Source: Candidatus Bipolaricaulota bacterium
GTDB lineage: Bacteria > Bipolaricaulota > Bipolaricaulia > Bipolaricaulales > Bipolaricaulaceae
Length of the DNA stretch: 50,557 nucleotides
Assembly: GCA_014361015.1 (NCBI GenBank)
Contig: JACIWJ010000005.1
Coordinates: 1-50,557 of the forward strand
Direction of reading: 5' to 3'
Shown in pieces: positions 33,964 through 41,522 of the stretch (its first letter is position 1; the number at the start of each line of letters is the position of its first letter). The notes below the pieces were generated by a model that saw only the letters and a list, made by a program, of their open reading frames with translations, was not told the DNA's origin and ran no database searches. A program made the position numbers and the translations under genes.

Positions 33964-34914
33964 TCAGAGGCTCGTCACGAACTCCAGCGCCCAAGCAAGC
34001 CGTGCCGGAAGGTCCTCCGGGATCTCGTGGCCCAGGCCGGGGACCACCGTGAGCTGGCAGGTCAAGCCGGCGTGAACGAGCAGCTCGTGGAGGTCCCGCA
34101 CCTTGCCCACGCGCGGGTCCTTGTCTCCGGTAAGGATCCACCCGCGCACCCCGCGCCGCGCGGCATGAGGCGCAAGGGCGAGCGCTGCCTCCGTACCCCT
34201 CGAAGAGGGCACAACGGCGATGAACCCGCAAGCTGGGATGGGCGCGCCCGTTAGTGCGAGGCCAATCGCGAGCTCCCCGCCCTGCGACACCCCGGCGAGG
34301 ACGGCTCGCCCTCGGTCTACGGGTTGTGACTGAACCACATCGGCGTAGGCCCACGCCACGTCCCGCTCCGCCTGGGCCGGTTCGTCCCAGGTGTACATCT
34401 CATCTCCCTCAAGCTGCGTTCCCTGGGCTAGGGCCACGATCCACCCCCAGGAGGCCGCTGAAGCGAAGTGCGGGGCGCACTCGGCCGCGCTCCCGCCCCG
34501 GCTGTGGAGGGCGAGGAGCAACGGGTGAGGGAGGGCGGGAAGCAGAACGTCCGGGCGCAGGACGAGCACCCGCGGCTTCGCTGCAGCCTGGGCGGCTCGG
34601 TGAACTCGTTGGCACTCCTCCGCCAACCTCAGGAACTCCGTGCGACCCCACAGCGGCTCCAGGTCGGGGTCCTTCAGCAACAGTCCCTCTCCCCACCAGT
34701 GTCCGCGGCTCCGCGCCGTGAGGAGAACGCGCAGGGCTCCCGCGGGATCTCCCACCCGACAGAGGAGGCACGCCACCCAGTAGGCAGTCCGCGCTTCATG
34801 CTCCGGGAAACGTCTCCACGCCTCCCGAGCGGCGGCGAGGGCCTCTTCATATCGCCCCTCACCGTGGGCGCGGAAGAGGGCCCGGCGGAGATCCTCGAAC
34901 GTCGAGGTGCTCAT
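33964..34914 (-). CDS. Alpha/beta hydrolase with N-terminal helical repeat region
   Basis: A 316-residue cytoplasmic protein. Residues 1-95 form helical, TPR-like repeats ([33 protein letters not shown]). A carboxylesterase/phospholipase-like alpha/beta hydrolase follows: nucleophile motif [15 protein letters not shown], acid in [13 protein letters not shown], and His in [11 protein letters not shown]. The substrate is unknown. I selected ATG 34914 because a TACGCT box ends 8 nt upstream, and the region above it belongs to the divergent RNase HI promoter; the frame extends further upstream without support. Confidence 0.8.
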   Translation of the reverse strand: MSTSTFEDLRRALFRAHGEGRYEEALAAAREAWRRFPEHEARTAYWVACLLCRVGDPAGALRVLLTARSRGHWWGEGLLLKDPDLEPLWGRTEFLRLAEECQRVHRAAQAAAKPRVLVLRPDVLLPALPHPLLLALHSRGGSAAECAPHFASAASWGWIVALAQGTQLEGDEMYTWDEPAQAERDVAWAYADVVQSQPVDRGRAVLAGVSQGGELAIGLALTGAPIPACGFIAVVPSSRGTEAALALAPHAARRGVRGWILTGDKDPRVGKVRDLHELLVHAGLTCQLTVVPGLGHEIPEDLPARLAWALEFVTSL

Positions 34915-34922
34915 GCGCCCGG

Positions 34923-34951
34923 AGCGTACCTGGGGGCTCCGCGTCGGTCCA
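34923..34951 (-). promoter_or_regulatory. Promoter of the alpha/beta hydrolase gene
   Basis: TGGACC (34951-34946), 17-bp spacer, TACGCT (34928-34923) on the minus strand, ending 8 nt before the ATG. It abuts and overlaps the -35 side of the divergent RNase HI promoter region. Confidence 0.6.
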
Positions 34952-34953
34952 CC

Positions 34954-34982
34954 TCGACAGGCGAGGGGCAACCGGCTATACC
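34954..34982 (+). promoter_or_regulatory. Promoter of rnhA
   Basis: TCGACA (34954-34959), 17-bp spacer, TATACC (34977-34982), ending 7 nt before the GTG start at 34990. There is no room for a Shine-Dalgarno site, so a leaderless message is likely. Confidence 0.7.
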
Positions 34983-34989
34983 TCCCCCT

Positions 34990-35442
34990 GTGAAGCGGGT
35001 GCGTATCTACACCGACGGTGCGTGCATCGGGAATCCCGGTCCCGGCGGGTGGGGGGCGGTCCTCCTCTCGGGACCTCACCGCAAGGAGATCTCCGGCCGG
35101 GAGGACCGGACGACGAACAACAGGATGGAGCTCCGGTCCGCGATCGAGGCTTTGCGTGCCCTGCGTGAGCCCGCCGAAGTGGACCTGTACACCGACTCCG
35201 CCTACCTCAAGCGCGGGATCACGGAGTGGCTCCCCCGCTGGAAGGAGCAGGGCTGGAAGCGTCGCGGGGGGAAGCGCCTCCTGCCGGTGGCGAACGAGGA
35301 CCTGTGGCGAGAGCTCGACGAGCTGGTTCGGGTTCACAGGGTCCGCTTCCACTGGCTCGCTGGCCACGCCGGACACGCGGAGAACGAGCGCGCGGACCGC
35401 CTCGCCCGCCTCGCCGCCGAGGGCCCAGCTCGGTCCACGTAG
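34990..35442 (+). CDS. rnhA: Ribonuclease HI
   Basis: A 150-residue RNase HI that cleaves RNA in RNA/DNA hybrids. The catalytic carboxylates are Asp9 ([18 protein letters not shown]), Glu47 ([12 protein letters not shown]), Asp69 (LYTDSAYL) and Asp136 (NERADRLA). The basic handle is present ([14 protein letters not shown]). In this region the usual His-containing loop reads [12 protein letters not shown] in place of WVKGHAGHPENE. GTG 34990 is the start: it gives the normal N-terminus and is preceded by TATACC at 7 nt. Confidence 0.95.
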   Translation: MKRVRIYTDGACIGNPGPGGWGAVLLSGPHRKEISGREDRTTNNRMELRSAIEALRALREPAEVDLYTDSAYLKRGITEWLPRWKEQGWKRRGGKRLLPVANEDLWRELDELVRVHRVRFHWLAGHAGHAENERADRLARLAAEGPARST

Positions 35443-35573
35443 GGCCGCGTGGCCGCGGTGGGCCTCCCACCTGGCCCAAGAACCGCCGTTGGTCGGATCA
35501 GGGTCTCGGAATCCGGCACCGAGGAGCAGCCAGACGTGCCCTGGACGACCTGCCGTCCGAGGGCATCCCCCTG

Positions 35574-35693
35574 GTGCGCGATCCATCGCCGGAGCGATCG
35601 ATCGGGTGGGCGTACATCGTTGTGGGCGGGGTCTTCTGCCTGGTCGTCGTGACGGCCGCGCTCTCAGCCTACGGGCGCGGACAGGCGAGGTGA
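35574..35693 (+). CDS. Possible small single-helix membrane protein
   Basis: A 39-codon frame from GTG 35574 encodes a polar start (RDPSPERS), one strongly hydrophobic helix (WAYIVVGGVFCLVVVTAALSAY) and a GRGQAR end. The frame continues upstream without an obvious start. No Shine-Dalgarno site is visible. Nothing else is seen between rnhA and the helicase leader. The hydrophobic helix in a GC-rich frame could be chance. Confidence 0.3.
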   Translation: MRDPSPERSIGWAYIVVGGVFCLVVVTAALSAYGRGQAR

Positions 35694-35782
35694 GGGTTCT
35701 CACCCTGGATCGGTGCGTTCCCCATCGAACCCGCACCCTTCTCCCCCGGCTCATCCTCCTGGCGCCACAGCGACCCCGGGGG

Positions 35783-35895
35783 TACACTGTGATCACAAGA
35801 CCAAAGACCGCATCGCACGCCCCAATCGCGGGGTTGCTGGCAGAGACCTTGAGCTGAGAGTGCGACTTGGCTCACGAGAGCCAAGGAGGCTTTCC
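35783..35895 (+). promoter_or_regulatory. Promoter box and structured 5' leader of the DEAD-box helicase
   Basis: TACACT at 35783-35788 is a -10 candidate, giving a leader of about 100 nt. The last part folds into a perfect 8-bp hairpin, CTTGGCTC (35866-35873), loop ACGA, GAGCCAAG (35878-35885). The 3' arm takes up the first three bases of the Shine-Dalgarno AAGGAGG (35883-35889), which lies 6 nt before GTG 35896. Partial masking of the ribosome-binding site suggests temperature- or helicase-dependent translation. Confidence 0.55.
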
Positions 35896-37116
35896 GTGGA
35901 TTTCCAGGAGTTCCCGTTTCACCCCCGGATTAGGTCCGGGATCCAGGCCGTTGGCTACGTTCACCCCACCCCAATCCAAGAGAAGGCGATCCCCGTTGTC
36001 CTCGAAGGCCGCGACCTGATCGGCGTGGCCCAGACTGGCACTGGGAAGACGGCCGCGTTCGTGCTCCCCATCCTCCAGCGCATCGCCGAGGGGAAGAGGG
36101 ACCGTGTGGAGGCCCTCGTCCTCGCCCCAACGCGGGAGCTCGCCGAGCAGATCCACCAGGTGACGTGCGCGCTTGGCAAGGAGCTCGGCATCCGCAGCGT
36201 CGCTGCCTACGGTGGGGTGAAGAAGCGGCCCCAGGCCGTGGCGCTCCGCCGCGGTGCGGAGGTGGTCATCGCCTGCCCGGGCCGGCTCCTTGACCTCCAC
36301 GGAGACCGGGCGATCGACCTTTCACACGTGGAGGTTCTCGTCCTCGATGAGGCAGACCGGATGTGCGACATGGGGTTCCTCCCTGACATTCGGCGCATCC
36401 TCGCGCTCCTGCCCAAGAATCGGCAGACCCTGTTCTTCTCGGCGACGATGCCCCCTGAGGTCCGGCGGCTGGCGGAGGGCATCCTCCGTGATCCGGCCAC
36501 GGTCGAGGTGGACGCCGCTGCCCCAGCGAAGACGGTGTCCCACGCGTTCTACCCGATCACCGAGGGCCGCAAGCGCGACCTCCTTCTCGCCCTCCTCCGG
36601 GGGCCGGCCACGGGGCGCGTCCTCGTGTTCACGCGCACCAAGCACCGCGCCCAGGGCCTGGCCTGTTTCTTGGGCAAGGCGGGGTTCAACGTGGCGGCGA
36701 TCGAGGGCGACATGGCTCAGCGGGACCGACAGGGAGCGCTCGACGGGTTCCGCTCTGGGAGGTACGACATCCTCGTCGCGACCGATGTCGCGGCGCGCGG
36801 GATCGACGTGGAGGACATCACCCACGTCATCAACTTCGACATGCCGGACAGCGTCGATGCCTACACCCACCGTGTGGGTCGCACCGGCCGGGTGGCGAAG
36901 TCCGGGCAAGCGCTGACTCTGTCGGCGCCGACAGACCGCCTGCGCCGAAGTTGGGTGGAAAAAGCGGTGGGCAAGCCGATCGAGTCGCGGCGCGTTCCGG
37001 GGTTCGACTACGGGGCAGCGCATCTCTCCGCTCGCACCCAGCCGGTCCGCGCCCCCACGTCGCGCATCACCTCTCCCCGGTCTCGCTACGGCCGTCCGGC
37101 GTACCTGCGCCAGTAG
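35896..37116 (+). CDS. DEAD-box RNA helicase (RhlE/CshA-like)
   Basis: A 406-residue ATP-dependent RNA helicase. Motifs in order: Q motif HPTPIQEKAIP (23-33), I AQTGTGKT (45-52), Ia PTRELAEQ, Ib-like CPGRLLD, II DEAD, III SAT, IV VLVFTRTK, V ATDVAARGIDVEDITHVINFD and VI HRVGRTGR. A short basic C-terminal tail (RTQPVRAPTSRITSPRSRYGR) probably binds RNA. I chose GTG 35896 for its ideal Shine-Dalgarno AAGGAGG and because the protein then starts like RhlE; a longer upstream frame is non-homologous. The leader hairpin fits autoregulation or cold induction. Confidence 0.92.
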   Translation: MDFQEFPFHPRIRSGIQAVGYVHPTPIQEKAIPVVLEGRDLIGVAQTGTGKTAAFVLPILQRIAEGKRDRVEALVLAPTRELAEQIHQVTCALGKELGIRSVAAYGGVKKRPQAVALRRGAEVVIACPGRLLDLHGDRAIDLSHVEVLVLDEADRMCDMGFLPDIRRILALLPKNRQTLFFSATMPPEVRRLAEGILRDPATVEVDAAAPAKTVSHAFYPITEGRKRDLLLALLRGPATGRVLVFTRTKHRAQGLACFLGKAGFNVAAIEGDMAQRDRQGALDGFRSGRYDILVATDVAARGIDVEDITHVINFDMPDSVDAYTHRVGRTGRVAKSGQALTLSAPTDRLRRSWVEKAVGKPIESRRVPGFDYGAAHLSARTQPVRAPTSRITSPRSRYGRPAYLRQ

Positions 37117-37127
37117 CGGTGAGGCGG

Positions 37128-37808
37128 CTAGAACCGACCTGTGACGCTGATCCGCAGGTGGACGGTGGGGAGAGGTGTGTCGATCTGCAGCCGCACGGAG
37201 TCGAACGCCCACACAAGGATGCCGGCGCTGAAGTGGGGAGGCCCCACGCCCCCCTCCAGGACGAGCTTGACGTTCCGCCCCACGTCGAGGTGGACGCCGG
37301 CGTACGGCTCCATCCTCAGCGCGGGGTAGAACACGAGGGAGATCCCGGGGTGGAGGGAGAGGAACGGGAGCACCCGCCAGCTCAGCACCCATCCGCCGTG
37401 GAGGCTCCACGCCGGGATGGGGATGAGGAGCTGGAGCCCGAACGGGATCGCCAAGGACACGGGCCCGCTGGTCCCCACTTGGGCCTTGCCCCACGCCTGT
37501 ACATCGCCGAACAGGGCGGATAGGGGACGCATCCCCACCTGAACCGAGTCGGTCAGCCCGAACTCGAACTGAAAGAACTCCAGCGGATTCGTGGGGGAGG
37601 CGAACGCGAAGAACTGGACCTCGACCTTGCCCCGCGGGAGGACGTAGGCGGTGGGCCTGTGCAGGCCCCGCGGGGGCGGCGCGTCCCAGAACGCGGACCC
37701 AGCGCCAGGGGCGCTCAACCCCACCGCGAGGATGGACACCGCCACCCACATCGGCCAGGGTCGCCAGGAACGGAACATGGCGCGTGCCGGTCGCGAGCGC
37801 AAGCTCAT
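37128..37808 (-). CDS. Exported beta-rich protein, possibly outer-membrane
   Basis: A 226-residue protein I cannot assign to a family. It has a signal peptide (about 1-45, ending APGAGSAFW, with the hydrophobic core at 20-38), then short amphipathic strands with many aromatic residues. It ends VHLRISVTGRF; a terminal Phe after alternating hydrophobic residues is the usual beta-signal of outer-membrane barrels. ATG 37808 overlaps the xdhA stop by 4 nt, so it is translationally coupled to a molybdenum hydroxylase; a second ATG (37778) would give a shorter signal. It converges with the helicase gene, 11 nt apart. Confidence 0.65.
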   Translation of the reverse strand: MSLRSRPARAMFRSWRPWPMWVAVSILAVGLSAPGAGSAFWDAPPPRGLHRPTAYVLPRGKVEVQFFAFASPTNPLEFFQFEFGLTDSVQVGMRPLSALFGDVQAWGKAQVGTSGPVSLAIPFGLQLLIPIPAWSLHGGWVLSWRVLPFLSLHPGISLVFYPALRMEPYAGVHLDVGRNVKLVLEGGVGPPHFSAGILVWAFDSVRLQIDTPLPTVHLRISVTGRF

Positions 37809-40129
37809 TTCCCTGCGGCGCGCCGGGAGAGGAGGACCCGCTCCGGGGTGAACGGAGCCTGGGTAAGACGGACCCCCATCGCGTCGTGGATCGCGTTGGA
37901 GATCGCGGGGAGCGGACCGTTGATCCCGATCTCGGAGATCGATTTTGCCCCCCACGGCCCGGTCGGTTCCTCGCTCGGGACGAGGATCGCCTCGATCTGG
38001 GGCGCGTCGAGGGACGACGGGAGCTTGTAGTCGAAGAACCCCGCGTTCACGCAGCGGCCGCTGTTGGCGAACAGCATCTCCTCGTACAGGGCGTGGCCGA
38101 TCCCCTGGAGGATCGCCCCCTCGAGCTGGCCCTCGGCCGCCTGCGGATGGATCGCCGTTCCGCAGTCGGCGGCAACCACGAACCGCTCCACCCGCACCAC
38201 GCCGGTCTCCCGGTCCACGGCGACCTCGCAGAAGAACGCGGCGAACGGGGGTGGCGACTCGGGGCAGGCGAACGAGGCGGTGGCCGCGATCTGGCGCTGG
38301 TCAGTGACGTAGGTCGCCCGGTGTCCGATCTCGCTCAGAGAAAGGCGTTTGCCCGTCTTCCGGCTCTGCACAGCGCCGGCGGTGAGCTCGAGGTCGGCGG
38401 CCCTCTCCTCAAGCGCCTCGGCAGCCACAGCGAGGATCTGGCGGTGCACTTCCTGCGCTGCGCGGAGGACGGCGTTGCCGGACACGTACGTGGTGCTCGA
38501 GGCGTAGGCGCCGGTGTCGAACGGGGTGAAGTCCGTGTCCGAGGAGTAAACGAGGACCCGGTCCACTGGGACCCCCAGCTCCTCGGCCGCGATCTGGGCG
38601 AGGATCGTGTCCGAGCCGGTCCCGAGGTCGGTCGCCCCGACGAGGAGGCGGAAGCTCCCGTCGTCCTGCATCACGAGGGTCGCCGCGGCCATGTCCACCC
38701 CCGTGATCCCCGATCCCTGCATCGCGCACGCCATCCCAAGGCCGTGGACCCATGGCCCGTCCTCGCGGCGTCGCCCCCGGTTCTCCTTCCACCCGATCCG
38801 GTCGGCGCCGATGCGGAGGCACTCCCCCAGGGCACACGACCGGATGATCTGGGCCGTCCCCTCCCGCCCCTCGCCGATCTTCTCGAAGATGGGCGATGTC
38901 TCCCCGACCCGAATGTGGTTCCGCCGTCGGAGCTCGACCGGATCGATCCCCAGTTTCTCGGCCAGGACGTCCATCGCCACCTCGAGGGCGAAGTAGCCCT
39001 GCGTCGCCCCGTACCCCCGGTACGCCCCGGCCACGGGGAGGTTCGTGTACACCGCCTTCCCGTGGAACCGGAGGTGGGGGGCCTTGTTGTACAGGGGGAG
39101 GGTCTTCGACCCCACGTTGGACAGGACGGTCAAGGCGTGGGCCCCGTAGGCGCCGGTGTTGGAGAGGACCTCCATGTCGATGGCCTGAAGGACACCGTCC
39201 TCCCTCGCCCCCAGCTTCACGTTGACCCTCATCGGGTGTCGGGTACGGCTGGCGACGAACACCTCCTGCCGGGTGTACGCCATCCGCACCGGCCGCCCGG
39301 TGCGCAGGGCGAGGAGCGCCGCCACCGGTTCGAGGACGATCTCCTGCTTGGAGCCGAAGCCCCCACCGATCCGCGGTTTGATCACGCGGATGCGGGCTGG
39401 ATCGAGGCCCACCACCCGGGCCACGATCCGCCGGACGTGGAACGGGACCTGGGTCGAGGTGCGCAGGACGAGTCGGCCTGCCTCGTCGAAGTACGCGAGC
39501 ACGCAGTGGGGCTCGATCGCCGCGTGCTGGGAGTACGGGATCTCGCACGTCGCCTCCACCGCCACGTCCGCCTCGGCGAGGGCCCGCGCGACGTTCCCCA
39601 CCGGGATGTCCACTGCCGCGGCGATGTTGTGCTGGGCGTCGTAGATCCCCTCGGCATCGGGCTCGTCGTGGATCACCGGAGCGCCGTCGGCCTGGGCGTC
39701 CTCGGGGGAGAGGACGGCGGGAAGGACATCGTACTCGACGCGGATCTTCGCCAGGGCTTCCTCCGCGGCTTCCTCCGTCTCCGCGGCCACCGCCGCCACC
39801 CGGTCCCCGACGAACCGGACCTTCCGGTCGAACAGGACGGTGTCGTAGGGGGAGGGCTCCGGCCAGCCCTGGCCGGCGGTGGTGTAGGGGACGCGGGGGA
39901 CGTTCCCGTGGTGGAGGACCGCTCGGACCCCGGGCACGGCCTCGGCCTCGGAGGTGTCGACCGAGACGATCGCGGCGTGGGCGTGAGGCGAGGGGAGGAT
40001 CTTCCCCACCAGGGCCCCGGGGAGGTCGAGGTCGAGCGTGAACACCGGCTTCCCCGCCACGAGGGACGGCCCATCGACCTTCGTCACGCTCCTCCCGACC
40101 GCCACTCTCTGGCGGGTCTCTACCGCCAT
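37805..40129 (-). CDS. xdhA: Xanthine-dehydrogenase-family molybdenum subunit
   Basis: A 774-residue Mo-binding subunit of an XDH-type hydroxylase. The N-terminal a/b hammerhead domain starts at GRSVTKVDGPSLVAGKPVF. Cofactor and active-site segments include STQVPFHVRRIVARVVG, RIGGGFGSKQE, NTGAYGAHALTVLSNVG, AGAYRGYGATQGYFALE (the conserved substrate-binding Arg), GATDLGTGSDTILAQIAAEELG and PWGAKSISEIGINGPLPAI, where the Glu after AKSIS is at the position of the catalytic base. These fit purine or related N-heterocycle oxidation. Neighbouring ssnA, ygfK and nucleoside transport genes suggest xanthine or hypoxanthine and possibly a labile selenium ligand. Nicotinate hydroxylase is an alternative. 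ATG 40129 overlaps the FeS gene by 10 nt. Confidence 0.9.
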   Translation of the reverse strand: MAVETRQRVAVGRSVTKVDGPSLVAGKPVFTLDLDLPGALVGKILPSPHAHAAIVSVDTSEAEAVPGVRAVLHHGNVPRVPYTTAGQGWPEPSPYDTVLFDRKVRFVGDRVAAVAAETEEAAEEALAKIRVEYDVLPAVLSPEDAQADGAPVIHDEPDAEGIYDAQHNIAAAVDIPVGNVARALAEADVAVEATCEIPYSQHAAIEPHCVLAYFDEAGRLVLRTSTQVPFHVRRIVARVVGLDPARIRVIKPRIGGGFGSKQEIVLEPVAALLALRTGRPVRMAYTRQEVFVASRTRHPMRVNVKLGAREDGVLQAIDMEVLSNTGAYGAHALTVLSNVGSKTLPLYNKAPHLRFHGKAVYTNLPVAGAYRGYGATQGYFALEVAMDVLAEKLGIDPVELRRRNHIRVGETSPIFEKIGEGREGTAQIIRSCALGECLRIGADRIGWKENRGRRREDGPWVHGLGMACAMQGSGITGVDMAAATLVMQDDGSFRLLVGATDLGTGSDTILAQIAAEELGVPVDRVLVYSSDTDFTPFDTGAYASSTTYVSGNAVLRAAQEVHRQILAVAAEALEERAADLELTAGAVQSRKTGKRLSLSEIGHRATYVTDQRQIAATASFACPESPPPFAAFFCEVAVDRETGVVRVERFVVAADCGTAIHPQAAEGQLEGAILQGIGHALYEEMLFANSGRCVNAGFFDYKLPSSLDAPQIEAILVPSEEPTGPWGAKSISEIGINGPLPAISNAIHDAMGVRLTQAPFTPERVLLSRRAAGK

Positions 40130-40593
40130 TTCCCCTCCCGCTTCCAACGAGCAGCGAGGAGGACCGCGTCCACGATCTTGACGTACCCCGTGCACCGGCA
40201 GAGGTTGCCGGAGATCGCCTCCCTCACCTGATCGGGCGTCGGGCTCGAGTTACGGGTGAGGAGCTCGTGGGCGACGAGGATCATCCCCGGGGTGCAGAAC
40301 CCGCACTGCACCGCCCCACTGTCGAGGAACGCCCGCTGCAGGGGATGGGGATCGTCGAGCGTACCGAGTCCCTCGACGGTCATGACCCTTCTCCCCTGGA
40401 CCTGGGGGGCGACCATGAGGCACGAGCGCACGGCGCGGCCGTCCACGAGCACGGTGCACGCCCCGCAGTCCCCCGTGCCGCACCCCTCCTTGATCGACTT
40501 CATCCCCAGCCGGCGGAGGAGGGCCGCGAGGCGCTCCCCGGGGTCGACCTCGAGGTACTTCAGCTCCCCATTCAGTTCGAATGAGATCTTCAT
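40120..40593 (-). CDS. xdhC: Xanthine-dehydrogenase-family [2Fe-2S] subunit
   Basis: A 157-residue ferredoxin-like subunit with two [2Fe-2S] clusters. The plant-type cluster is bound by Cys38, Cys43, Cys46 and Cys58 (EGCGTGDCGACTVLV...SCLM). The second cluster is bound by Cys97, Cys100 (QCGFC), Cys132 and Cys134 (NLCRCTGY). Length and spacing are those of XdhC/CoxS. It passes electrons from the Mo centre to the FAD subunit. ATG 40593 overlaps the FAD gene stop by 4 nt. Confidence 0.95.
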   Translation of the reverse strand: MKISFELNGELKYLEVDPGERLAALLRRLGMKSIKEGCGTGDCGACTVLVDGRAVRSCLMVAPQVQGRRVMTVEGLGTLDDPHPLQRAFLDSGAVQCGFCTPGMILVAHELLTRNSSPTPDQVREAISGNLCRCTGYVKIVDAVLLAARWKREGKWR

Positions 40594-41447
40594 GCGCTCG
40601 CCTTCCTCGCGGCCCGGGCGACGGCCCGCGCCACGAGGACCCCCGCCACCGTCCTCCGCCACTCCCCGCTCGCCCGACGGTCTTCCCCGACCTCGATCCG
40701 CTCCTCCACCAAACGGCGAACTTCGTTCCACAACGGTTCCCCTGGCACCCGGCCCACGAGCGCCTCCTCGGCCCAGGGGAGCCGCTCGCCGCGGGTCGGT
40801 CGCGCCCCGACGGCCACCCGGGCCCAGGCGATCCTCCCATCCTCGACTCCCACTCCACAGCACGCGTTGAGGAGGGCGATGTCGTAGCGGGTTCGGCCCA
40901 CCTTCTCGTAGGCGAACGCCCCGTTCCACGGGGGAAACCGAACCTCGGTCACCACGGCGCTCCGGAACAGGCCGCGGAATGGTGTGCGGTACAGCTCCTC
41001 GACGAGCGATCTCCCCTCCCGCTCCCCTTGCCAGCGCACCTCCGCCCCCAGGGCGACGAGGGCGGTCGGGATGTCGGCCCACGGGTGAGCGGATACGACC
41101 GCCCCGCCCAGCGTGGCCATGTTCCGCAACGGGAGGGACGCCACCGCGCGCAGCACCTCGGGGAGGATCCCCCCGGCGTAGTCATGACCCGCCTGGCTCT
41201 CCAGGACCCCGCTGAGGGTCGTCGTCGCCCCGATCGCCACTCCCCCCCCGGTCTCCCTGACGGAGGAGAGCCCGATCCGCGTGATGTCCACCAGACCCTC
41301 GACGTCCCCGCGGGGGGAGCGGAGGAGGTCGACTCCCCCGGCGAGGACCGCCCCCCGGCTACCGTAGGCGGCGAGCAGGGACAGGGCTTCCTCCACGTCG
41401 CGGGCGAAGTGAAACCGGCGGACCCGCCCTCCGTGCATCCCGTTCAC
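40590..41447 (-). CDS. xdhB: Xanthine-dehydrogenase-family FAD subunit
   Basis: A 285-residue FAD-binding (CoxM/XdhB) subunit. FAD-contacting segments are AAYGSRGAVLAGGVDLL, VAIGATTTLSGVLES and RNMATLGGAVVSAHPWADI, plus YEKVGRTRYDIALLNACCGV further on. I take GTG 41447 as the start because a TATACT box with a TTGTCT -35 ends 7 nt upstream; the alternative ATG 41438 would cost three residues. It is the first gene of the operon FAD-FeS-Mo-exported protein, and is divergent from the nucleoside transporter. Confidence 0.92.
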   Translation of the reverse strand: MNGMHGGRVRRFHFARDVEEALSLLAAYGSRGAVLAGGVDLLRSPRGDVEGLVDITRIGLSSVRETGGGVAIGATTTLSGVLESQAGHDYAGGILPEVLRAVASLPLRNMATLGGAVVSAHPWADIPTALVALGAEVRWQGEREGRSLVEELYRTPFRGLFRSAVVTEVRFPPWNGAFAYEKVGRTRYDIALLNACCGVGVEDGRIAWARVAVGARPTRGERLPWAEEALVGRVPGEPLWNEVRRLVEERIEVGEDRRASGEWRRTVAGVLVARAVARAARKASA

Positions 41448-41454
41448 CGGCCCG

Positions 41455-41515
41455 AGTATAGCAGCGGGGGAACCTGTCAGACAACTTGACCAGCGCAGCG
41501 GCCCGCCGTTATACT
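41455..41515. promoter_or_regulatory. Divergent promoters of the xdh and nucleoside-transporter operons
   Basis: Minus: TTGTCT (41484-41479), 18 bp, TATACT (41460-41455), ending 7 nt before GTG 41447. Plus: TTGACC (41486-41491), 18 bp, TATACT (41510-41515), ending 7 nt before ATG 41523. The two -35 boxes are 1 bp apart, so the polymerases exclude each other. A perfect small palindrome TGTCAGACA (41475-41483) overlaps the minus -35 and is an operator candidate for joint control. Confidence 0.8.
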
Positions 41516-41522
41516 GCCCGCC

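Noticed and set aside
37805-40129. Selenocysteine in the Mo hydroxylase
   Set aside because: The frame has no internal TGA; selenium in this enzyme class is a labile cofactor ligand, not selenocysteine.
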